This document shows, piece by piece, positions 27,401 to 37,188 of a stretch of DNA of 64,000 nucleotides; position 1 is the stretch's first letter, and each line of letters begins with the position of its first letter. A program made the translations under genes and the position numbers. Source of the DNA: Streptomyces sp. NBC_00306 (lineage in GTDB: Bacteria > Actinomycetota > Actinomycetes > Streptomycetales > Streptomycetaceae). The stretch spans positions 2,356,001-2,420,000 of the forward strand of contig NZ_CP108032.1 in NCBI RefSeq assembly GCF_036169555.1, written 5' to 3'. A model generated the notes under the pieces. That model had not been told where the DNA came from and did not search any database. It saw only the letters and a list, made by a program, of their open reading frames with translations.

Positions 27401-29564
27401 CGACGGCGGTGATGTCTCCGGCGACGACGGTCGAGGTGGGAGACGCGGCGATCGCGGCGCACAGGGTGGGGTCGGTGCCGATGATGTCGCGCACCTCGTC
27501 GAACGGCCGGTCCACCATGATCATGGCGCCGTTGCCGGCCACCTTGCGCAGCAGCGCGGAACGGCGGCACACCAGCCGGGCGCCGTCGGACTCGGACAGC
27601 ACACCGGCGACGACGGCCGCGGCGATCTCACCGACGGAGTGGCCGATGATCGCGCCGGGGACGACCCCGTAGCGCCGCCAGACCTCGGCGAGGCCGATCT
27701 GCATGGCGAAGAGCATGGACTGGATGATGTCGACGGAGCCGAGCTCCCCGCTGGTGAGCACCTCGCGCGGGGTGAGGCCGAGCTCCTCGGCGTAGATGGG
27801 GCCGAGGCGGTCGATGGCCGCGGCGAACACCGGCTCATCGTCGAGCAGTTCGCGGCCCATGCCCGACCACTGGGCGCCGTGGCCGGAGAACACCCAGACC
27901 GGCGCGCGGGACGGGCCCGACGCGTCGCCGGTGACGACGGCCGGATGGGTCTCGCCCTCGGCCAACGCCCTTAGACCGGCGGTGAGTTCGTCCTTGTCCG
28001 CCGCGACGACAACACCGCGTCCGGCGAGGTGGGCCCGGCGCCGGGCGAGGGTGTGCCCGATGTCCGCGAGCTCGTGCGGCGCGAGGCCGTCGGCGAGCCG
28101 CGCGGCCTGCGCGGCGAGGCCGGGCTCGTTGGCGGAGGAGACGGGGTAGAGGGTGACGTCCGTGCTCGCGGAAGCCGCGCCCGTCCCCTCGGCCGCGCCC
28201 GAGGACGGGTCCGCCGAGGCGTCCGCCTCCTGAGTGGTGTCCACCGGTGCCTGCTCCAGGACGGCGTGCGCGATCGTGCCGCCGTAGCCGTAACTGGCCA
28301 CACCGGCCAGCCGCGGACGGTTCACCGCCGGCCACGGGGTCGCCTCGGCGACCAGGCTCAGACCCGACTCGGCCCACGGGATGTCCTTGCGCGGCCCGTC
28401 GACGGTCAGGGTCGGCGGGATGACGCCGTGCTGCATGGCGAGCGCGGTCTTGATGAGACCCGCGACGCCGGCGGCCGCCTCGCAGTGACCGATGTTGGTC
28501 TTCACGGATCCGATCAGGCAGGGGCCCCGCCCGGGGGCACGGTCGCCCACGACCTCGGCGAGCGCGGCGGCCTCGATCGGGTCTCCGACCTTGGTGCCGG
28601 TGCCGTGCGCCTCGACGTAGTCGACCTCGCCGGGCGCGACGCCGGCCGCCGCGTACGCCCTGCGCAGCAGATGCGCCTGAGCGGTCGGGCTGGGCGCCAT
28701 GATCCCGTCGGTACGGCCGTCCTGGTGCACGGCGCTGCCGCGGACGAGCGCGATGACACGGTCGCCGTCGCGACGGGCGTCGGCGAGGCGCTTGAGGACG
28801 ACGATGCCGCAGCCCTCGCCCCGGCCGTAGCCGTTCGCGGCCTCGTCGAACGCCTTGGAGCGGCCGTCGGGTGAGATCGCCCCCGCGATGTCGAGGACGG
28901 TCGTCAGGCCGGGGCCCGCCATCAGCATGACGCCGCCGGCGAGCGCCACGGGCACCTCGCCGCTGCGCAGACTGGCGCACGCCTGGTGGAGTGCGACCAG
29001 CGAGGAGGAGCAGGCGGTGTCCACGGCGACGCTCGGGCCGCGCAGATCGAGGGTGTACGAAATCCGGTTGGGCACGCCGCACAGCGAGGATCCGATACCG
29101 GTCCACGCCTCGACGCCCGGCAGGTCCTCCAGGAGTCGGCGGCCGTAGTCGTCGGTGCCGACGCCGACGAAGACGCCGATGTCGCTGCCCGCGAGGCTCG
29201 ACGCGGGAATGCCGGCGTGCTCCAGCGCCTCCCAGGCCACCTCCAGCGCCATGCGCTGCTGCGGGTCGAGCTGGCGGGCCTCGGTGGCGGACATGCCGAA
29301 GAAGGCGGCGTCGAAGCCGCTGATGTCGTCGATGAACGCGCCGTTTGAGATCACCCGCGACAGGACGGCGGCGTTCTCCCGGGACTGGGCGCGCTGCGGC
29401 GCCCACCGGTCCTCGGGTATCGGTCCGGACGCGTCGCCCGCGTCCATCAGCAACTCCCAGAGCGCCTGCGGGGAGTCGACGCCACCGGGGAAGCGGCAGC
29501 CGATGCCGACGATGGCGATCCGGTCCTCGGGGCTCGGCGGCAGGGGGGACATCTCACTCACCAT
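24402..29564 (-). CDS. Single-module iterative type I PKS, KS-AT-DH-KR-ACP (6-MSAS type)
   Basis: A 1720-aa protein. The KS (about 12-440) has [24 protein letters not shown] and [11 protein letters not shown]. The AT has [10 protein letters not shown] near 643 and VAFHSSHM, an HAFH-like motif that predicts malonyl-CoA. The DH/thiohydrolase-type domain has [10 protein letters not shown] near 938. The KR has [14 protein letters not shown] near 1365 and [11 protein letters not shown] single ACP has [12 protein letters not shown] near 1667. There is no thioesterase. Length and domain order match bacterial 6-methylsalicylate-type synthases (ChlB1, AziB, NcsB group, and the PKS of nataxazole-type clusters). 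Release is likely by transfer to another enzyme, for example the KASIII-like protein at 31266. The start may be ATG 29564 or the nearby ATG 29552. The product could be 6-MSA, but the DH may instead drive a polyene; sequence alone does not decide. Confidence 0.9.
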   Translation of the reverse strand: MVSEMSPLPPSPEDRIAIVGIGCRFPGGVDSPQALWELLMDAGDASGPIPEDRWAPQRAQSRENAAVLSRVISNGAFIDDISGFDAAFFGMSATEARQLDPQQRMALEVAWEALEHAGIPASSLAGSDIGVFVGVGTDDYGRRLLEDLPGVEAWTGIGSSLCGVPNRISYTLDLRGPSVAVDTACSSSLVALHQACASLRSGEVPVALAGGVMLMAGPGLTTVLDIAGAISPDGRSKAFDEAANGYGRGEGCGIVVLKRLADARRDGDRVIALVRGSAVHQDGRTDGIMAPSPTAQAHLLRRAYAAAGVAPGEVDYVEAHGTGTKVGDPIEAAALAEVVGDRAPGRGPCLIGSVKTNIGHCEAAAGVAGLIKTALAMQHGVIPPTLTVDGPRKDIPWAESGLSLVAEATPWPAVNRPRLAGVASYGYGGTIAHAVLEQAPVDTTQEADASADPSSGAAEGTGAASASTDVTLYPVSSANEPGLAAQAARLADGLAPHELADIGHTLARRRAHLAGRGVVVAADKDELTAGLRALAEGETHPAVVTGDASGPSRAPVWVFSGHGAQWSGMGRELLDDEPVFAAAIDRLGPIYAEELGLTPREVLTSGELGSVDIIQSMLFAMQIGLAEVWRRYGVVPGAIIGHSVGEIAAAVVAGVLSESDGARLVCRRSALLRKVAGNGAMIMVDRPFDEVRDIIGTDPTLCAAIAASPTSTVVAGDITAVDEAAEQWAALGRTVRRVDSDVAFHSSHMDEISADLAVAVADIEARTADVPLYLTALDDPRSTRRQDATYWAANLRNPVRFVDAVQAAVEDGHRTFLEISAHPVVSHSVTETTATVPGALVVPTLRRNKTERTTLLTSLARLHCANVPVDWSVLQPAGRRADLPTTAWQHERHWVDARGLTESPVDTLLGTETAVHASRLRIWQTTLDLRTRPYPRRHPVLGTEIVPAAVLVNTFLSAGRTDVLTDLRLRQPVVVPQQETREVQIVRDDTGLRLVSRKLGAPDTAWSTHTLATVGGGEPAAPAGDADAPEVLDPGHVIERLAELGVADMGYPWRIEELRRGEGTLTAVATAELDRSWAAVLDAALSMASVIFTGPGVLRMPAHIDQVTRSGPPPRRAAITVRLDPARPTTVHVEIRGTVEGEEDDSVLTLRGLHYGELDGDLSGEEQSTSGRFELEWQQFPVDTETHTALPDHTVLVLGPTDLARSLVPACAAHGATVSVDATAVTDADHVLFAPTAAEPADIAVEFARIVAEVASLPGRKPLLWCLTAGVRDAASIGDLAGSPLWGMGRVAASEHPEFWGGVVDLPAGAPDEVSAALLLNLLHLRPAEPVLSVADGAVHVPRLVPATPVPDAEPFSCRADGTYLITGGLGVLGLELAEHLAQRGARRIVLLGRTAVPPRAAWSDDDRRVGALRRLESAGVTVSTVAVDITDLEATRAALDALGLPPVRGVVHAAGTVHSAMMHRLEASALREVMRPKAEGALVLHELFPPGSTDFFVLFSSAGPLLGLPGQGAYAAANAYLDALAAHRRTGGAQESVSIAWTSWRGMGMATSADATDVELAARGTADIAPDQALRAFDQTAAGAPGALVTVISLLRGHTGPRPALLAELAGDDASRPTEVPDWVGLTGDELAAYLLDDVRRRVAAVLGMQPAAVGVHRPLTEAGVDSLLAAAVRVALERDLGVALPATLLWNYPTVSEIAGFLAGILTESSTTAHQPTS

Positions 29565-29680
29565 GGGTCACCGCTTACGGGTCGGGCGTCGTCCGCTGTG
29601 GACGACGGGAGGACGGGAGAGGGCCGGCCGGGGCCGGCGGGGTGCGGACGGGCCGTCGGATGCGCGCAGCTCGGAGCGGC

Positions 29681-30991
29681 TCATGCGTACATGACCGCCT
29701 TGTCCCAGTCCTCGCCCTCACCGAACAGATAGCGGGCCTTGAGGATGTCGCGCTGTGCGGTGAGCGCCTCGGAGGGGACCAGCGTGCCGAGGGGAAGGCC
29801 GGTGATGCTGTGCGGTACGCCGAGTTCGCGGTCGATGAGTCCGGTCAGTTCCTTGACGGCCCGCTCACGGGTCGCGTCGGGGGCCTCGAACTCCACCCGC
29901 AGCACGTCCGGGTGGGCCATCGCGCGCCAGAACATCACGTCGTACTCGAAGGGCAGGCTGAACACCAGCTCCTCCAGGCGCTGTTGGGTGACCGTCGCGG
30001 AGCCGACGGTGTAGCCGGTGCCGGAACGGCCGAGCACCCGGACGGTCGGCAGCAGCCAGCCGCAGGTGCAGTCGGCGGTGGACACCTCGACGTCGTCGGC
30101 GAGGTTGTAGCGCAGCAGCGGCATGGCCTCGCGGTAGAGCGGGGTCACCACGAGCTGGCCGCGGCCGGAGTCGGAGAGTTCGCCGGTGGCCGGGTCCCAC
30201 ACCTCGAAGACGGCGCGGTCGGCCCACAGGTGCAGGGAGCCGTCCGGGCACTGGCCGGCGATGGTGCCGGTCTCGGTGGAGCCGTACTCCTCGACGACGG
30301 GGATGCCGCCCCAGATCTCGCTGATCCGGCGGCGGCGCACCTCGGTGAGGGGCTCGGCGGCGGTGAACATCGCCCGCAGGGCGGGGAAGTCCTTGTCGGG
30401 ACGGAGGCCCGCGGCCTTGGCGGCTGCCGCGAGCATCATGATCTCGGTGGGGTTGCACCAGGTCAGCGAGACGTCCAGGGCACGCATCACCCGCACCATG
30501 CGCGGCAGCGGGGTGGCGAGCGAACGGGCGTCGCCGGGCACGATGGTGGCACCGCGCAGCCGGCCGGCGGCCTGGGCGAGGTGCGCGGTGATGACCAGGC
30601 CGTAGGGGGTGCGGACGAGGAAGGTGTCCGACGGATGGATGCCGACCCACTTGCGTGCGTACCGCTCGGCCAGGTCGGCCCAGTCGTCGTCCGTGTAGTA
30701 CGAGGCGGTCGGGTCACCGGCCGTGCCGCTGGACTCGTGGTAGGTGGCCAGCTTCTCGCGGTCCACGGCGAGCATCCCGAACGGGTACTGGTCGCGCAGG
30801 TCCTGCTTGGTGGTCAGTTCGATGCCGGCGAAGTCCTCCGCACCGGCCGGTGCGCTGCGGCCCCGGTAGCGGGCGGCGTAGAACGGCGAGCGCATCGCCT
30901 GGGCGAGCACCCTCGGCAGCTCCGCCCGCTGCAACTGCGCGAGTTCGGCTGGACTTGACCAGTCGCCCGGTTCCGGACGCGACCACGACAT
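29681..30991 (-). CDS. PaaK-like adenylate-forming ligase
   Basis: A 436-aa protein of the phenylacetate-CoA ligase group: the P-loop-like ESSGTAGDPTASYYT, the EEYGSTETGTIAGQ adenylate motif and a small C-terminal domain. The length is normal for PaaK. Such enzymes activate (aryl) carboxylates as adenylates and then load CoA or a carrier. ATG 30991 has a good GAGGGAG ribosome site, and an upstream in-frame extension is not supported. It lies 116 nt before the iterative PKS gene, in the same direction, so the pair is likely one transcript divergent from the main operon. It may activate the aromatic acid made by that PKS, or 3-hydroxyanthranilate, for amide or ester formation. A tract rich in Cys (STADCTCGWLLP) is typical of this family. 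The substrate is not deducible. Confidence 0.85.
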   Translation of the reverse strand: MSWSRPEPGDWSSPAELAQLQRAELPRVLAQAMRSPFYAARYRGRSAPAGAEDFAGIELTTKQDLRDQYPFGMLAVDREKLATYHESSGTAGDPTASYYTDDDWADLAERYARKWVGIHPSDTFLVRTPYGLVITAHLAQAAGRLRGATIVPGDARSLATPLPRMVRVMRALDVSLTWCNPTEIMMLAAAAKAAGLRPDKDFPALRAMFTAAEPLTEVRRRRISEIWGGIPVVEEYGSTETGTIAGQCPDGSLHLWADRAVFEVWDPATGELSDSGRGQLVVTPLYREAMPLLRYNLADDVEVSTADCTCGWLLPTVRVLGRSGTGYTVGSATVTQQRLEELVFSLPFEYDVMFWRAMAHPDVLRVEFEAPDATRERAVKELTGLIDRELGVPHSITGLPLGTLVPSEALTAQRDILKARYLFGEGEDWDKAVMYA

Positions 30992-31081
30992 CGGATCTCC
31001 CTCGTCTGTGCCCAGGGGCCGCGGGCTGTGGCACGCGGCGGCTACGCGCCCAGCACAGCACCGCGCCACACGGAGGGGCCC

Positions 31082-31198
31082 GAGTAGTCGCTACTCAATT
31101 CGGCCACCGCAACCGCCCCGTGGAGCGTGTATCGCCGCTGCACAGGACGGTGCGGGATAGACAGTGTCTAAGAGGAGGTGGATGAGTACCGCCTACTC
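31082..31198. promoter_or_regulatory. Pair of GAGTA-N5-TACTC inverted repeats in the divergent promoter region
   Basis: Two 15-bp palindromes of the same form lie 102 nt apart: GAGTAGTCGCTACTC at 31082-31096 and GAGTACCGCCTACTC at 31184-31198. They bracket the region between the ligase/PKS transcript and the long plus-strand operon, and site B (31157) lies between them. The pairing suggests binding by a dimeric regulator, possibly with looping. The regulator is unknown. Confidence 0.55.
31157..31171. promoter_or_regulatory. TetR-type operator, site B (main operon)
   Basis: ATAGACAGTGTCTAA contains the perfect palindrome TAGACA-G-TGTCTA (31158-31170). It is the most symmetrical of the four related sites and lies about 95 nt before the KASIII start that opens the 21-kb operon, where a repressor would block transcription of the whole pathway. 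Confidence 0.7.
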
Positions 31199-31265
31199 AT
31201 GAGGGCCGGGATCGCAGCTGTTGTGCTTGCCGCCAAGGCCACCCACCCACGAAGGAGTCGGCGCG

Positions 31266-32303
31266 ATGAGGACCGAGAACCTGTATCTCGCCGGGATCGG
31301 CAGTCATCTGCCGCCCCTGTACCCGGCCGAGCGCGCGGTCGCGGAAGGTCTGTACGACGAGGCCGCCCGGCAGGCGTCGGGCATGCGGTCCGCGGCCGTC
31401 AGCGAGTCGACACCCGCGCCCGACATGGCGATCGACGCGGCCCGCGCCGCACTGGCCGAGTCCGGCCACGGCCCCGACGACATCGGCATCCTGCTGCACA
31501 GCTACACGCACCACCAGGGTCCGGACGGCTGGTCGGCCGTGCACTACATCCTGAACAACACCGTCGACCGCCCGGTGCCGGCCGTCGAGATCAAGCAGGG
31601 CTGCCTCGGCATGCTCGCCTCGGTGGAGGTGGCGGCCAACCGGCTCGCGGCCAACCCCACGCACGAGGCCGCCCTCATCACCACCGGCGACAACTACTCG
31701 ACGCCGGGAGTGGAGCGCTGGCGCGCCTCCGGTCTCTTCGTGCTCGCCGACGCCGGCTCGGCCGTGGTTCTCTCACGGCGCGGCGGCTTCGCCGAGATGC
31801 TCGCCCTCGGCTCGCTGTCCGACTCCTCGATGGAGATCCTGCACCGCGCCGGCGAGGAGCTCTTCCCGCCCGGTGTCACCCGCGGCCGCGGACTGAACTT
31901 CGCCGAACGCGCCGAGAAGGTGCGTGAGCAGTGGGCCGCCGGACAGGCCCCGCCCATCAAGAACTTCGGCGACCGTGTCGCCGAGATCGCCGAGCGCACG
32001 CTCAAGGAGGCGGGCCTCACCTTCGACCAGATCGACCGGGTCTGCCACGTCGGCTTCGGCCGGCCGGCGCTGGAGGCGATGTTCCTGCTGCCGCTGGACG
32101 TCCCCGAGGACAAGGACGTCTGGGACTACGTCAGCACCGTCGGCCACACGGGCGCCGCCGACCTGTTCCTCGGCCTCGAACACCTCTGGCGCTCCGGCCA
32201 GGTCGGCCCGGGCGACAACGTCCTGCTGATCGGCGCGAGCACCGGCATGGAGGCGGGCGCCGCCGTCGTCCGCATCACCGAATCCGCACCCGAAGCCGAG
32301 TAG
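31266..32303 (+). CDS. KASIII (FabH)-like acyltransferase
   Basis: A 345-aa protein of the thiolase fold, FabH branch. The nucleophile is Cys113 in [10 protein letters not shown] and the first His is His261 in CHVGFGRP. Where FabH has Asn in GNTSAA, this protein has GHTGAAD, so the third residue is His294. Loss of the decarboxylating Asn is a mark of KASIII homologues that move acyl groups to O, N or carrier acceptors instead of making C-C bonds (CerJ, ChlB3 and related proteins). In benzoxazole clusters (A33853 type) a KASIII-like enzyme joins the two aromatic acids. ATG 31266 follows AAGGAG by 8 nt. It is the first gene of the long operon, 11 nt before the ligase gene. Likely role: ester or amide formation between 3-hydroxyanthranilate and a second acyl unit. 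Confidence 0.88.
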   Translation: MRTENLYLAGIGSHLPPLYPAERAVAEGLYDEAARQASGMRSAAVSESTPAPDMAIDAARAALAESGHGPDDIGILLHSYTHHQGPDGWSAVHYILNNTVDRPVPAVEIKQGCLGMLASVEVAANRLAANPTHEAALITTGDNYSTPGVERWRASGLFVLADAGSAVVLSRRGGFAEMLALGSLSDSSMEILHRAGEELFPPGVTRGRGLNFAERAEKVREQWAAGQAPPIKNFGDRVAEIAERTLKEAGLTFDQIDRVCHVGFGRPALEAMFLLPLDVPEDKDVWDYVSTVGHTGAADLFLGLEHLWRSGQVGPGDNVLLIGASTGMEAGAAVVRITESAPEAE

Positions 32304-32314
32304 GAGAGCCACCC

Positions 32315-33934
32315 ATGCTTGCCGGATGCACTCCCTGGCCGTCCGATGTCGCTCAGCGCTACCGCGAGCAGGGCATCTGGCGCGGCGAGACGCTCGGCAC
32401 GGTGCTGCGCGACGCCGCGCGGCAGTACGGCTCCGCCACCGCGCTGGTGCACGGCGGCCGGCGGATCAGCTACACCGAACTCGATCGCTGGGCCGACCGG
32501 CTGGCCGCCGGCTTCCTCGAGCACGGGGTGCGCGCCGACGACCGGATCGTGGTGCAGCTGCCCAACGTGCCGGAGTTTGTGGCGATCTCGTTCGCCCTCA
32601 TGCGGATCGGCGCGAAGCTCGTCTTCTCGCTGCCCGCGCACCGCGCGACCGAGATCAGCCATCTCGTGGAACTGAGCGGCGCCACCGGCTACGTCCTCCC
32701 CGAGACCCACCGCGGATTCGACCACCGCGACCTCGCGCGGCAGGTGCAGGCCGGCAGCGAGACCCTGCGGACCCTGTTCGTGCTCGGCGCGAAGACCGAC
32801 GGGTTCGTCTCGGTTTCCGAGCTGGAACTCGCCGCCCCCGACGCCGAGCCCTTGCCGGAGCCCGACGCGTCCGACGTGGCGTTCTTCCTGCTCTCCGGCG
32901 GGACCACGGCGCTGCCGAAACTGATCCCTCGTACCCACGACGACTACGTGTACCAGGCGCAGCGCGCGGCGGAGGTGTGCGAACTGACGCCCACCGACAC
33001 CTATCTGGCGGTGCTGCCGATCGAGTTCAACTTCGCCTACGGCTGCCCCGGTGTGATCGGCACGCTGATGTCCGGCGGCACCACGGTGCTCGCCGACACC
33101 CCCAACCCGCTGGACTGCTTCCCCCTGATCGAGCAGCACGCGGTCACCGTCACCTCGATGGTGCCCTCGATCATGCAGCTGTGGCTGGAGGCCGCCGAGT
33201 GGAGCGAGGACGACCTGAGCAGCCTGCGGCTGGTCCAGGTCGGCGGTGCCCGCATGCTGCGCGAGTTCACCGAACGCATCGCGCCCACGCTGGGCTGCTC
33301 GCTCCAGCAGGTGTTCGGCATGGCCGAGGGCCTGCTCACCTTCAGCAGGCCGGACGATCCGGCCGAGGCGGTGCTCACCACCCAGGGCAGGCCGATCTCG
33401 GACGCGGACGAGCTGCTCATCGTGGACGAGAACGGTGACCCGCTGCCCGCCGGCGGTATCGGCGAGCTGATCACCCGCGGTCCGTACACACTGCGCGGGT
33501 ACTACGGCGTACCCGAGTACAACAAGCGCGCGTTCACCGAGGACGGCTTCTACCGCACCGGTGACCTCGCCCGGCTCATCGAGGACGGTGACCTGGTGAT
33601 CGAGGGCCGGATCAAGGAAATGATCATCCGCGGCGGCGACAAGATCTCCGCGGGCGAGGTCGAGGACCATCTCCTGGCGCTCGACGGGGTGGCCGCGGCC
33701 GCGGTGATCGGCGTACCCGACGAGTTCCTCGGCGAGCGGATCTGCGCCTGCATCGTCGCGGAGGGGCCGCAGATGACGCTCGCCGCGCTCAAGCAGGCGG
33801 TCCACGCGCGGGGCGTCGCGGACTACAAGCTGCCCGACGCCGTCCGGTACGTGACCGAGCTGCCGCTCACCCCCCTCGGCAAAGTCGACAAGAAGGCGCT
33901 GGCCGCAACAGCCGCGTCCGAGCAGGAAGGCTGA
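32315..33934 (+). CDS. Aryl-acid AMP ligase (EntE/DhbE-like)
   Basis: A 539-aa adenylation enzyme close to 2,3-dihydroxybenzoate-AMP ligases. It has the core A3 motif LSGGTTALPKLIPRT, A5 VFGMAEG, A7 YRTGDLARL, and A10 with the catalytic Lys in TPLGKVDKKAL. At the acid pocket DhbE has an HN pair; here the segment reads VLPIEFNFAYG, so the position before the key Asn is Phe, consistent with a different benzoate. The gene is followed at 1 nt by an aryl carrier protein. Expected reaction: 3-hydroxyanthranilate plus ATP to the aryl-AMP, then transfer to the carrier or CoA. The substrate assignment rests on the neighbouring 3-hydroxyanthranilate genes. Confidence 0.9.
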   Translation: MLAGCTPWPSDVAQRYREQGIWRGETLGTVLRDAARQYGSATALVHGGRRISYTELDRWADRLAAGFLEHGVRADDRIVVQLPNVPEFVAISFALMRIGAKLVFSLPAHRATEISHLVELSGATGYVLPETHRGFDHRDLARQVQAGSETLRTLFVLGAKTDGFVSVSELELAAPDAEPLPEPDASDVAFFLLSGGTTALPKLIPRTHDDYVYQAQRAAEVCELTPTDTYLAVLPIEFNFAYGCPGVIGTLMSGGTTVLADTPNPLDCFPLIEQHAVTVTSMVPSIMQLWLEAAEWSEDDLSSLRLVQVGGARMLREFTERIAPTLGCSLQQVFGMAEGLLTFSRPDDPAEAVLTTQGRPISDADELLIVDENGDPLPAGGIGELITRGPYTLRGYYGVPEYNKRAFTEDGFYRTGDLARLIEDGDLVIEGRIKEMIIRGGDKISAGEVEDHLLALDGVAAAAVIGVPDEFLGERICACIVAEGPQMTLAALKQAVHARGVADYKLPDAVRYVTELPLTPLGKVDKKALAATAASEQEG

Positions 33935-33935
33935 C

Positions 33936-34214
33936 GTGGACAACACCGACACCCGCACCCCGACCGAGCAGGATCTGCGTGAGGTTCTCGCTCCGCTGCT
34001 CGGCATCGAGCCGGCGGCGATCGACCCGGACGCCAATCTGGTCGTCCTCGGCCTGAGTTCGCTGGAGATCATGCGGCTCGTCAGCCGCTGGCGCAGGAAC
34101 AAGGTCCCGGTCGAGTTCGACGCGCTCGTCGCCGCGCCGACGCTGAACGGCTGGCTCGCGCACTTCGCGGCCGGCGCCGTACCCGCCGCGGCGGAGCCCG
34201 AGGTGGCCTCATGA
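33936..34214 (+). CDS. Aryl carrier protein (ArCP)
   Basis: A 92-aa carrier domain resembling the C-terminal ArCP of EntB/DhbB. The helix-II segment is [12 protein letters not shown], where the second Ser is the phosphopantetheine site; the usual Asp before it is replaced by Ser. GTG 33936 begins 1 nt after the ligase stop, and the stop overlaps the amidohydrolase start (ATGA), so ligase and carrier are made together. It should hold the activated aryl acid for the KASIII-like transferase. Activation probably comes from the PPTase in the same operon. Confidence 0.88.
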   Translation: MDNTDTRTPTEQDLREVLAPLLGIEPAAIDPDANLVVLGLSSLEIMRLVSRWRRNKVPVEFDALVAAPTLNGWLAHFAAGAVPAAAEPEVAS

Positions 34215-35695
34215 GCGCCGAGCTGATCACCGGCGGCACCGTCTACACGGCGGACGCCGAGGAGAGCGTGCACGCGAACGGCGCGGTCCTGATCGTGGAC
34301 GGGACGATCGCCGCGGTGGGGGCGGCCGACGAGGTCGAGCGGGCCGTGGCCGCGCTCGACCCCGCGCGGAAGGCCGGGCTGAGGACGCGCGACGTCCGCG
34401 GGATGATGGTGCTCCCCGGATTCGTCAACGCGCACTGGCACGAGATGTTCGCCATGCGCTTCCCGATGCGCGGCGCGCTGCGGCCGGTCTCCGACCGCGA
34501 CGACGAGGTCGCGTTCATGGGCGGCGGCGGCGACATGCACCAGATATCCGCCACCTTCGACCGCTTCGACGGCCTCATCGAGCAGATGACGCCCGACGAG
34601 GCGCAGGCCATCGCCGAGTACTCGATGTGGACCCAGCTGCGCGGCGGTGTCACCACCCTCGGCGACATGGGTTCGCTCAACCGCCCGCGCTCGATGGTCG
34701 CCGCGGCACAGCGCGTCGGTATCCGCTTCTCCGCGAGCACCTGGGCGAGCGACGCGGTCTGCGCCCCCGACCAGGACCGCTTCGTGCGCACCCGGGACGC
34801 CGACGGCGTCCTGGCGGACGTGGAGTCGCTGCTGCGGCTGGCGTCCGAGGACACCTCGGGCCGGCTGCGGTGCCGTCCGAGCGTCGCGTACGTCACCAAC
34901 ATGACCGACGAACTGGCGCGCGGCATGGCCGAGCTCGTCGCCCGCCACGACACCGGTTTCGCGACCCACGTCGGAGCGCTGCGCAACGAGGTCGACCTGA
35001 TGCGCAGGTACTACGGCGAGACGGGCGTGCGCCGGCTGGCCGAACTGGGCCTGGTCGACGAGCGGTTGATGGCGGGCCACTGCGCCTTCCTGGACGAGGA
35101 CGAGCAGAAGCTGCTGCTCTCCGGCCGCGCCCACATCAGCCACTCCCCCGGCAAGTACGGCCCGTCCGGCGAGTCGTCGCTCACCGAGACCGGTGTCGTC
35201 CCGGCGCTCCGTCGGCAGGGCTTGGACGTCTCCCTGTCGACGGACGGTTCCTCGATGCCGAGCGCCGGCATCGCCGAGACGATGCGTGCGGCCTGGCAGA
35301 TGTACAACGAGATGAGCGCCGACCAGACCGAGGTGCTGCCCAGCGACGCGCTGGCGATGGGCACCCGGATCGCGGCCAAGGGGCTGCGCTGGGACGACGC
35401 CGTGGGCAGCCTGGAGACCGGCAAGCAGGCCGACCTGGTGCTGGTGCGTACCGACGACTGGCGCTACCTGCTGAACCCGCGGCCGCTGGAGAGCTTCCTG
35501 TGGCTGGCCGGTTCGGCCGATGTGGACACCGTGATCGTGGGCGGCCGCACGCTGCTGTCCGGCGGCCGGGGTGTCGAGGTCGACGAGGCCGGTCTCCAGG
35601 AGCGCTATCTGGCCGCGCTCGGTTCGTTCACCACCCGCGCCCTGCGGGTGCCGGACGAGGTGGTCGGGCGTGTGCTCGGGCGGTGGACCCGATGA
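34211..35695 (+). CDS. Amidohydrolase-superfamily protein, probable benzoxazole-forming enzyme
   Basis: A 494-aa protein of the chlorohydrolase/TrzN-like amidohydrolase branch. Metal-binding residues are visible: the HxH pair in VNAHWHEM, the His of FATHVGAL, the His of MAGHCAF, the HSPGKYG segment and the Asp of LSTDGSS. Most relatives are deaminases or hydrolases. In nataxazole, caboxamycin and A33853 pathways an amidohydrolase of this kind closes the oxazole ring, acting on the ester/amide of 3-hydroxyanthranilate. Here it sits between the ArCP and the SDR, overlapping both by 4 nt, inside a 3-hydroxyanthranilate set. I infer benzoxazole formation; a deaminase on an unrelated substrate is the alternative, less likely in this context. 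Confidence 0.85.
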   Translation: MSAELITGGTVYTADAEESVHANGAVLIVDGTIAAVGAADEVERAVAALDPARKAGLRTRDVRGMMVLPGFVNAHWHEMFAMRFPMRGALRPVSDRDDEVAFMGGGGDMHQISATFDRFDGLIEQMTPDEAQAIAEYSMWTQLRGGVTTLGDMGSLNRPRSMVAAAQRVGIRFSASTWASDAVCAPDQDRFVRTRDADGVLADVESLLRLASEDTSGRLRCRPSVAYVTNMTDELARGMAELVARHDTGFATHVGALRNEVDLMRRYYGETGVRRLAELGLVDERLMAGHCAFLDEDEQKLLLSGRAHISHSPGKYGPSGESSLTETGVVPALRRQGLDVSLSTDGSSMPSAGIAETMRAAWQMYNEMSADQTEVLPSDALAMGTRIAAKGLRWDDAVGSLETGKQADLVLVRTDDWRYLLNPRPLESFLWLAGSADVDTVIVGGRTLLSGGRGVEVDEAGLQERYLAALGSFTTRALRVPDEVVGRVLGRWTR

Positions 35696-36468
35696 CCGGG
35701 CCGCTGTCCGGGGTCGCCATGGTGACGGGCGCCGCCGGCGGGATCGGTGCCGAGGTCGTCCGCGCGCTGGTGGACGCCGAGCTGCCGGTCGCGCTGATCG
35801 ACCGCGACGTACCGGCGCTGTGGGAGCTGGCGGCCGAACTCGACGCGGCCGGGGCCCGGGTGCTCGCGGTCGCGACGGACGTGACCGACAGCGCCGACGT
35901 GGACACCGCGGTCGCCAAGGTCGAGGTCGAGCTCGGGCCGATCGAGTACCTCGTCAACGCCGCCGGGGTACTGCGCAGCGGCCCGGCGGCCGAGCTCAGC
36001 GACGAGGAGTGGGACACGACCTTCGCGGTCAACGCGGGCGGGGTGTTCCACACCAGCCGGGCGGTCGCCCGGGTGATGGTGCCGCGCCGGCGCGGGGCGA
36101 TCGTGACGGTCGCCTCCAACGCGGCGGCGACGCCCCGGATGTCGATGTCCGCCTACGCGGCCTCCAAGGCGGCCTCCGCGATGTTCACCAAGTGCCTGGG
36201 CCTGGAGCTGGCCGGGCACGGCATCCGGTGCAACGTCGTCGCGCCCGGCTCGACCCGCACCCCGATGCTGACCGCCCTCCAGGGCGACGCCGCCGAGCGT
36301 GCGTCGGTCGACGGTGTGCCCGCCGCGTACCGCGTCGGCATCCCCCTCGGCCGGATCGCCGAACCCGCCCACATCGCCGACGCGGTGCTGTTCCTGCTCT
36401 CCGAGCGGGCCGCCCACATCACCATGCACGACCTGACCGTAGACGGCGGCGCCGCGCTCGGTGCCTGA
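35692..36468 (+). CDS. SDR, probable DHHA dehydrogenase (EntA-like)
   Basis: A 258-aa classical short-chain dehydrogenase: [13 protein letters not shown] cofactor loop, [10 protein letters not shown], a catalytic Ser in [10 protein letters not shown], and [10 protein letters not shown] (YxxxK). It resembles EntA, which oxidises a dihydro-diol to the aromatic ring with NAD. With PhzE and PhzD next door, the likely step is trans-2,3-dihydro-3-hydroxyanthranilate to 3-hydroxyanthranilate, as known for calcimycin and nataxazole pathways. It overlaps the amidohydrolase stop by 4 nt. A 54-nt gap with a triple cgcgag motif follows before the next gene. Confidence 0.87.
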   Translation: MTGPLSGVAMVTGAAGGIGAEVVRALVDAELPVALIDRDVPALWELAAELDAAGARVLAVATDVTDSADVDTAVAKVEVELGPIEYLVNAAGVLRSGPAAELSDEEWDTTFAVNAGGVFHTSRAVARVMVPRRRGAIVTVASNAAATPRMSMSAYAASKAASAMFTKCLGLELAGHGIRCNVVAPGSTRTPMLTALQGDAAERASVDGVPAAYRVGIPLGRIAEPAHIADAVLFLLSERAAHITMHDLTVDGGAALGA

Positions 36469-36522
36469 GCGGGCCCGCGAGCAGACCCCCGCGAGAATCC
36501 CCGCGAGAAGAGGACACGACCA

Positions 36523-37188
36523 GTGGCGATTGCGCCGATCGACTCCTATCCCATGCCGCGGCCCGCCGAACTGCCCGCCAACACCGCGGCGTGGACCGTC
36601 GACCCCCGCCGGGCCGTGCTGCTGGTGCACGACATGCAGCACTACTTCCTCGCACCGTTCGCCGAGGGCGGGCTGCGGACCGAGCTGCTCCACGCCGTCG
36701 CCGGGCTGCGCGAGAGCTGTGAGCGTGCCGGCGTCCCCGTCGTCTACTCGGCCCAGCCCGGCGGTATGACCCCAAAGGAGCGGGGCCTGCTGCAGGACTT
36801 CTGGGGTCCGGGCATGTCCGCGGAGCCCGCGGACCGGGGTATCCCCGACGTCATCGCCCCCGGCGAGCGGGACACCGTGCTCACCAAGTGGCGGGCCAGC
36901 GCGTTCCACAACAGCGGTCTGCTCGAACTGATGTCCGCGCAGGGCCGCGACCAGCTCGTCATCTGCGGCATCTACGCCCACGTCGGCATCCTGCTCACCG
37001 CCTGCGACGCCTTCGCCCACACCATCCAGCCCTTCGTGGTGGCCGACGCGATCGCCGACTTCACGCCCGAGTTCCACCGGATGGCACTGGAGTACGCGGC
37101 CACCCGGTGCGCCATGACCGTGCCGGCCGCGGCGGTGCACGACGCGCTCGCGACGGCGTCCACCGTGTCCGCAGGAGACCCCTCATGA
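36523..37188 (+). CDS. phzD: PhzD-like isochorismatase (ADIC hydrolase)
   Basis: A 221-aa isochorismatase. Catalytic Asp37 is in LVHDMQHYF and Lys122 in LTKWRASAF, the same places as in PhzD. At the nicotinamidase Cys position the protein reads [10 protein letters not shown] without Cys, as in true isochorismatases. PhzD removes the enolpyruvyl side chain of 2-amino-2-deoxyisochorismate to give DHHA. GTG 36523 has an AGAAGAGGA site upstream. It overlaps the phzE start by 4 nt. The absence of phzF, phzG and phzA/B rules out phenazine formation in this window and points to 3-hydroxyanthranilate. Confidence 0.92.
   Translation: MAIAPIDSYPMPRPAELPANTAAWTVDPRRAVLLVHDMQHYFLAPFAEGGLRTELLHAVAGLRESCERAGVPVVYSAQPGGMTPKERGLLQDFWGPGMSAEPADRGIPDVIAPGERDTVLTKWRASAFHNSGLLELMSAQGRDQLVICGIYAHVGILLTACDAFAHTIQPFVVADAIADFTPEFHRMALEYAATRCAMTVPAAAVHDALATASTVSAGDPS

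Noticed and set aside
31182..31202. A six-codon open frame (MSTAYS) after an AGGAGG, as a leader peptide before the KASIII gene
   Set aside because: Its bases are explained by the palindrome GAGTA-N5-TACTC, the AGGAGG is only 3 nt from the ATG, and the KASIII gene has its own good ribosome site. Nothing shows attenuation.
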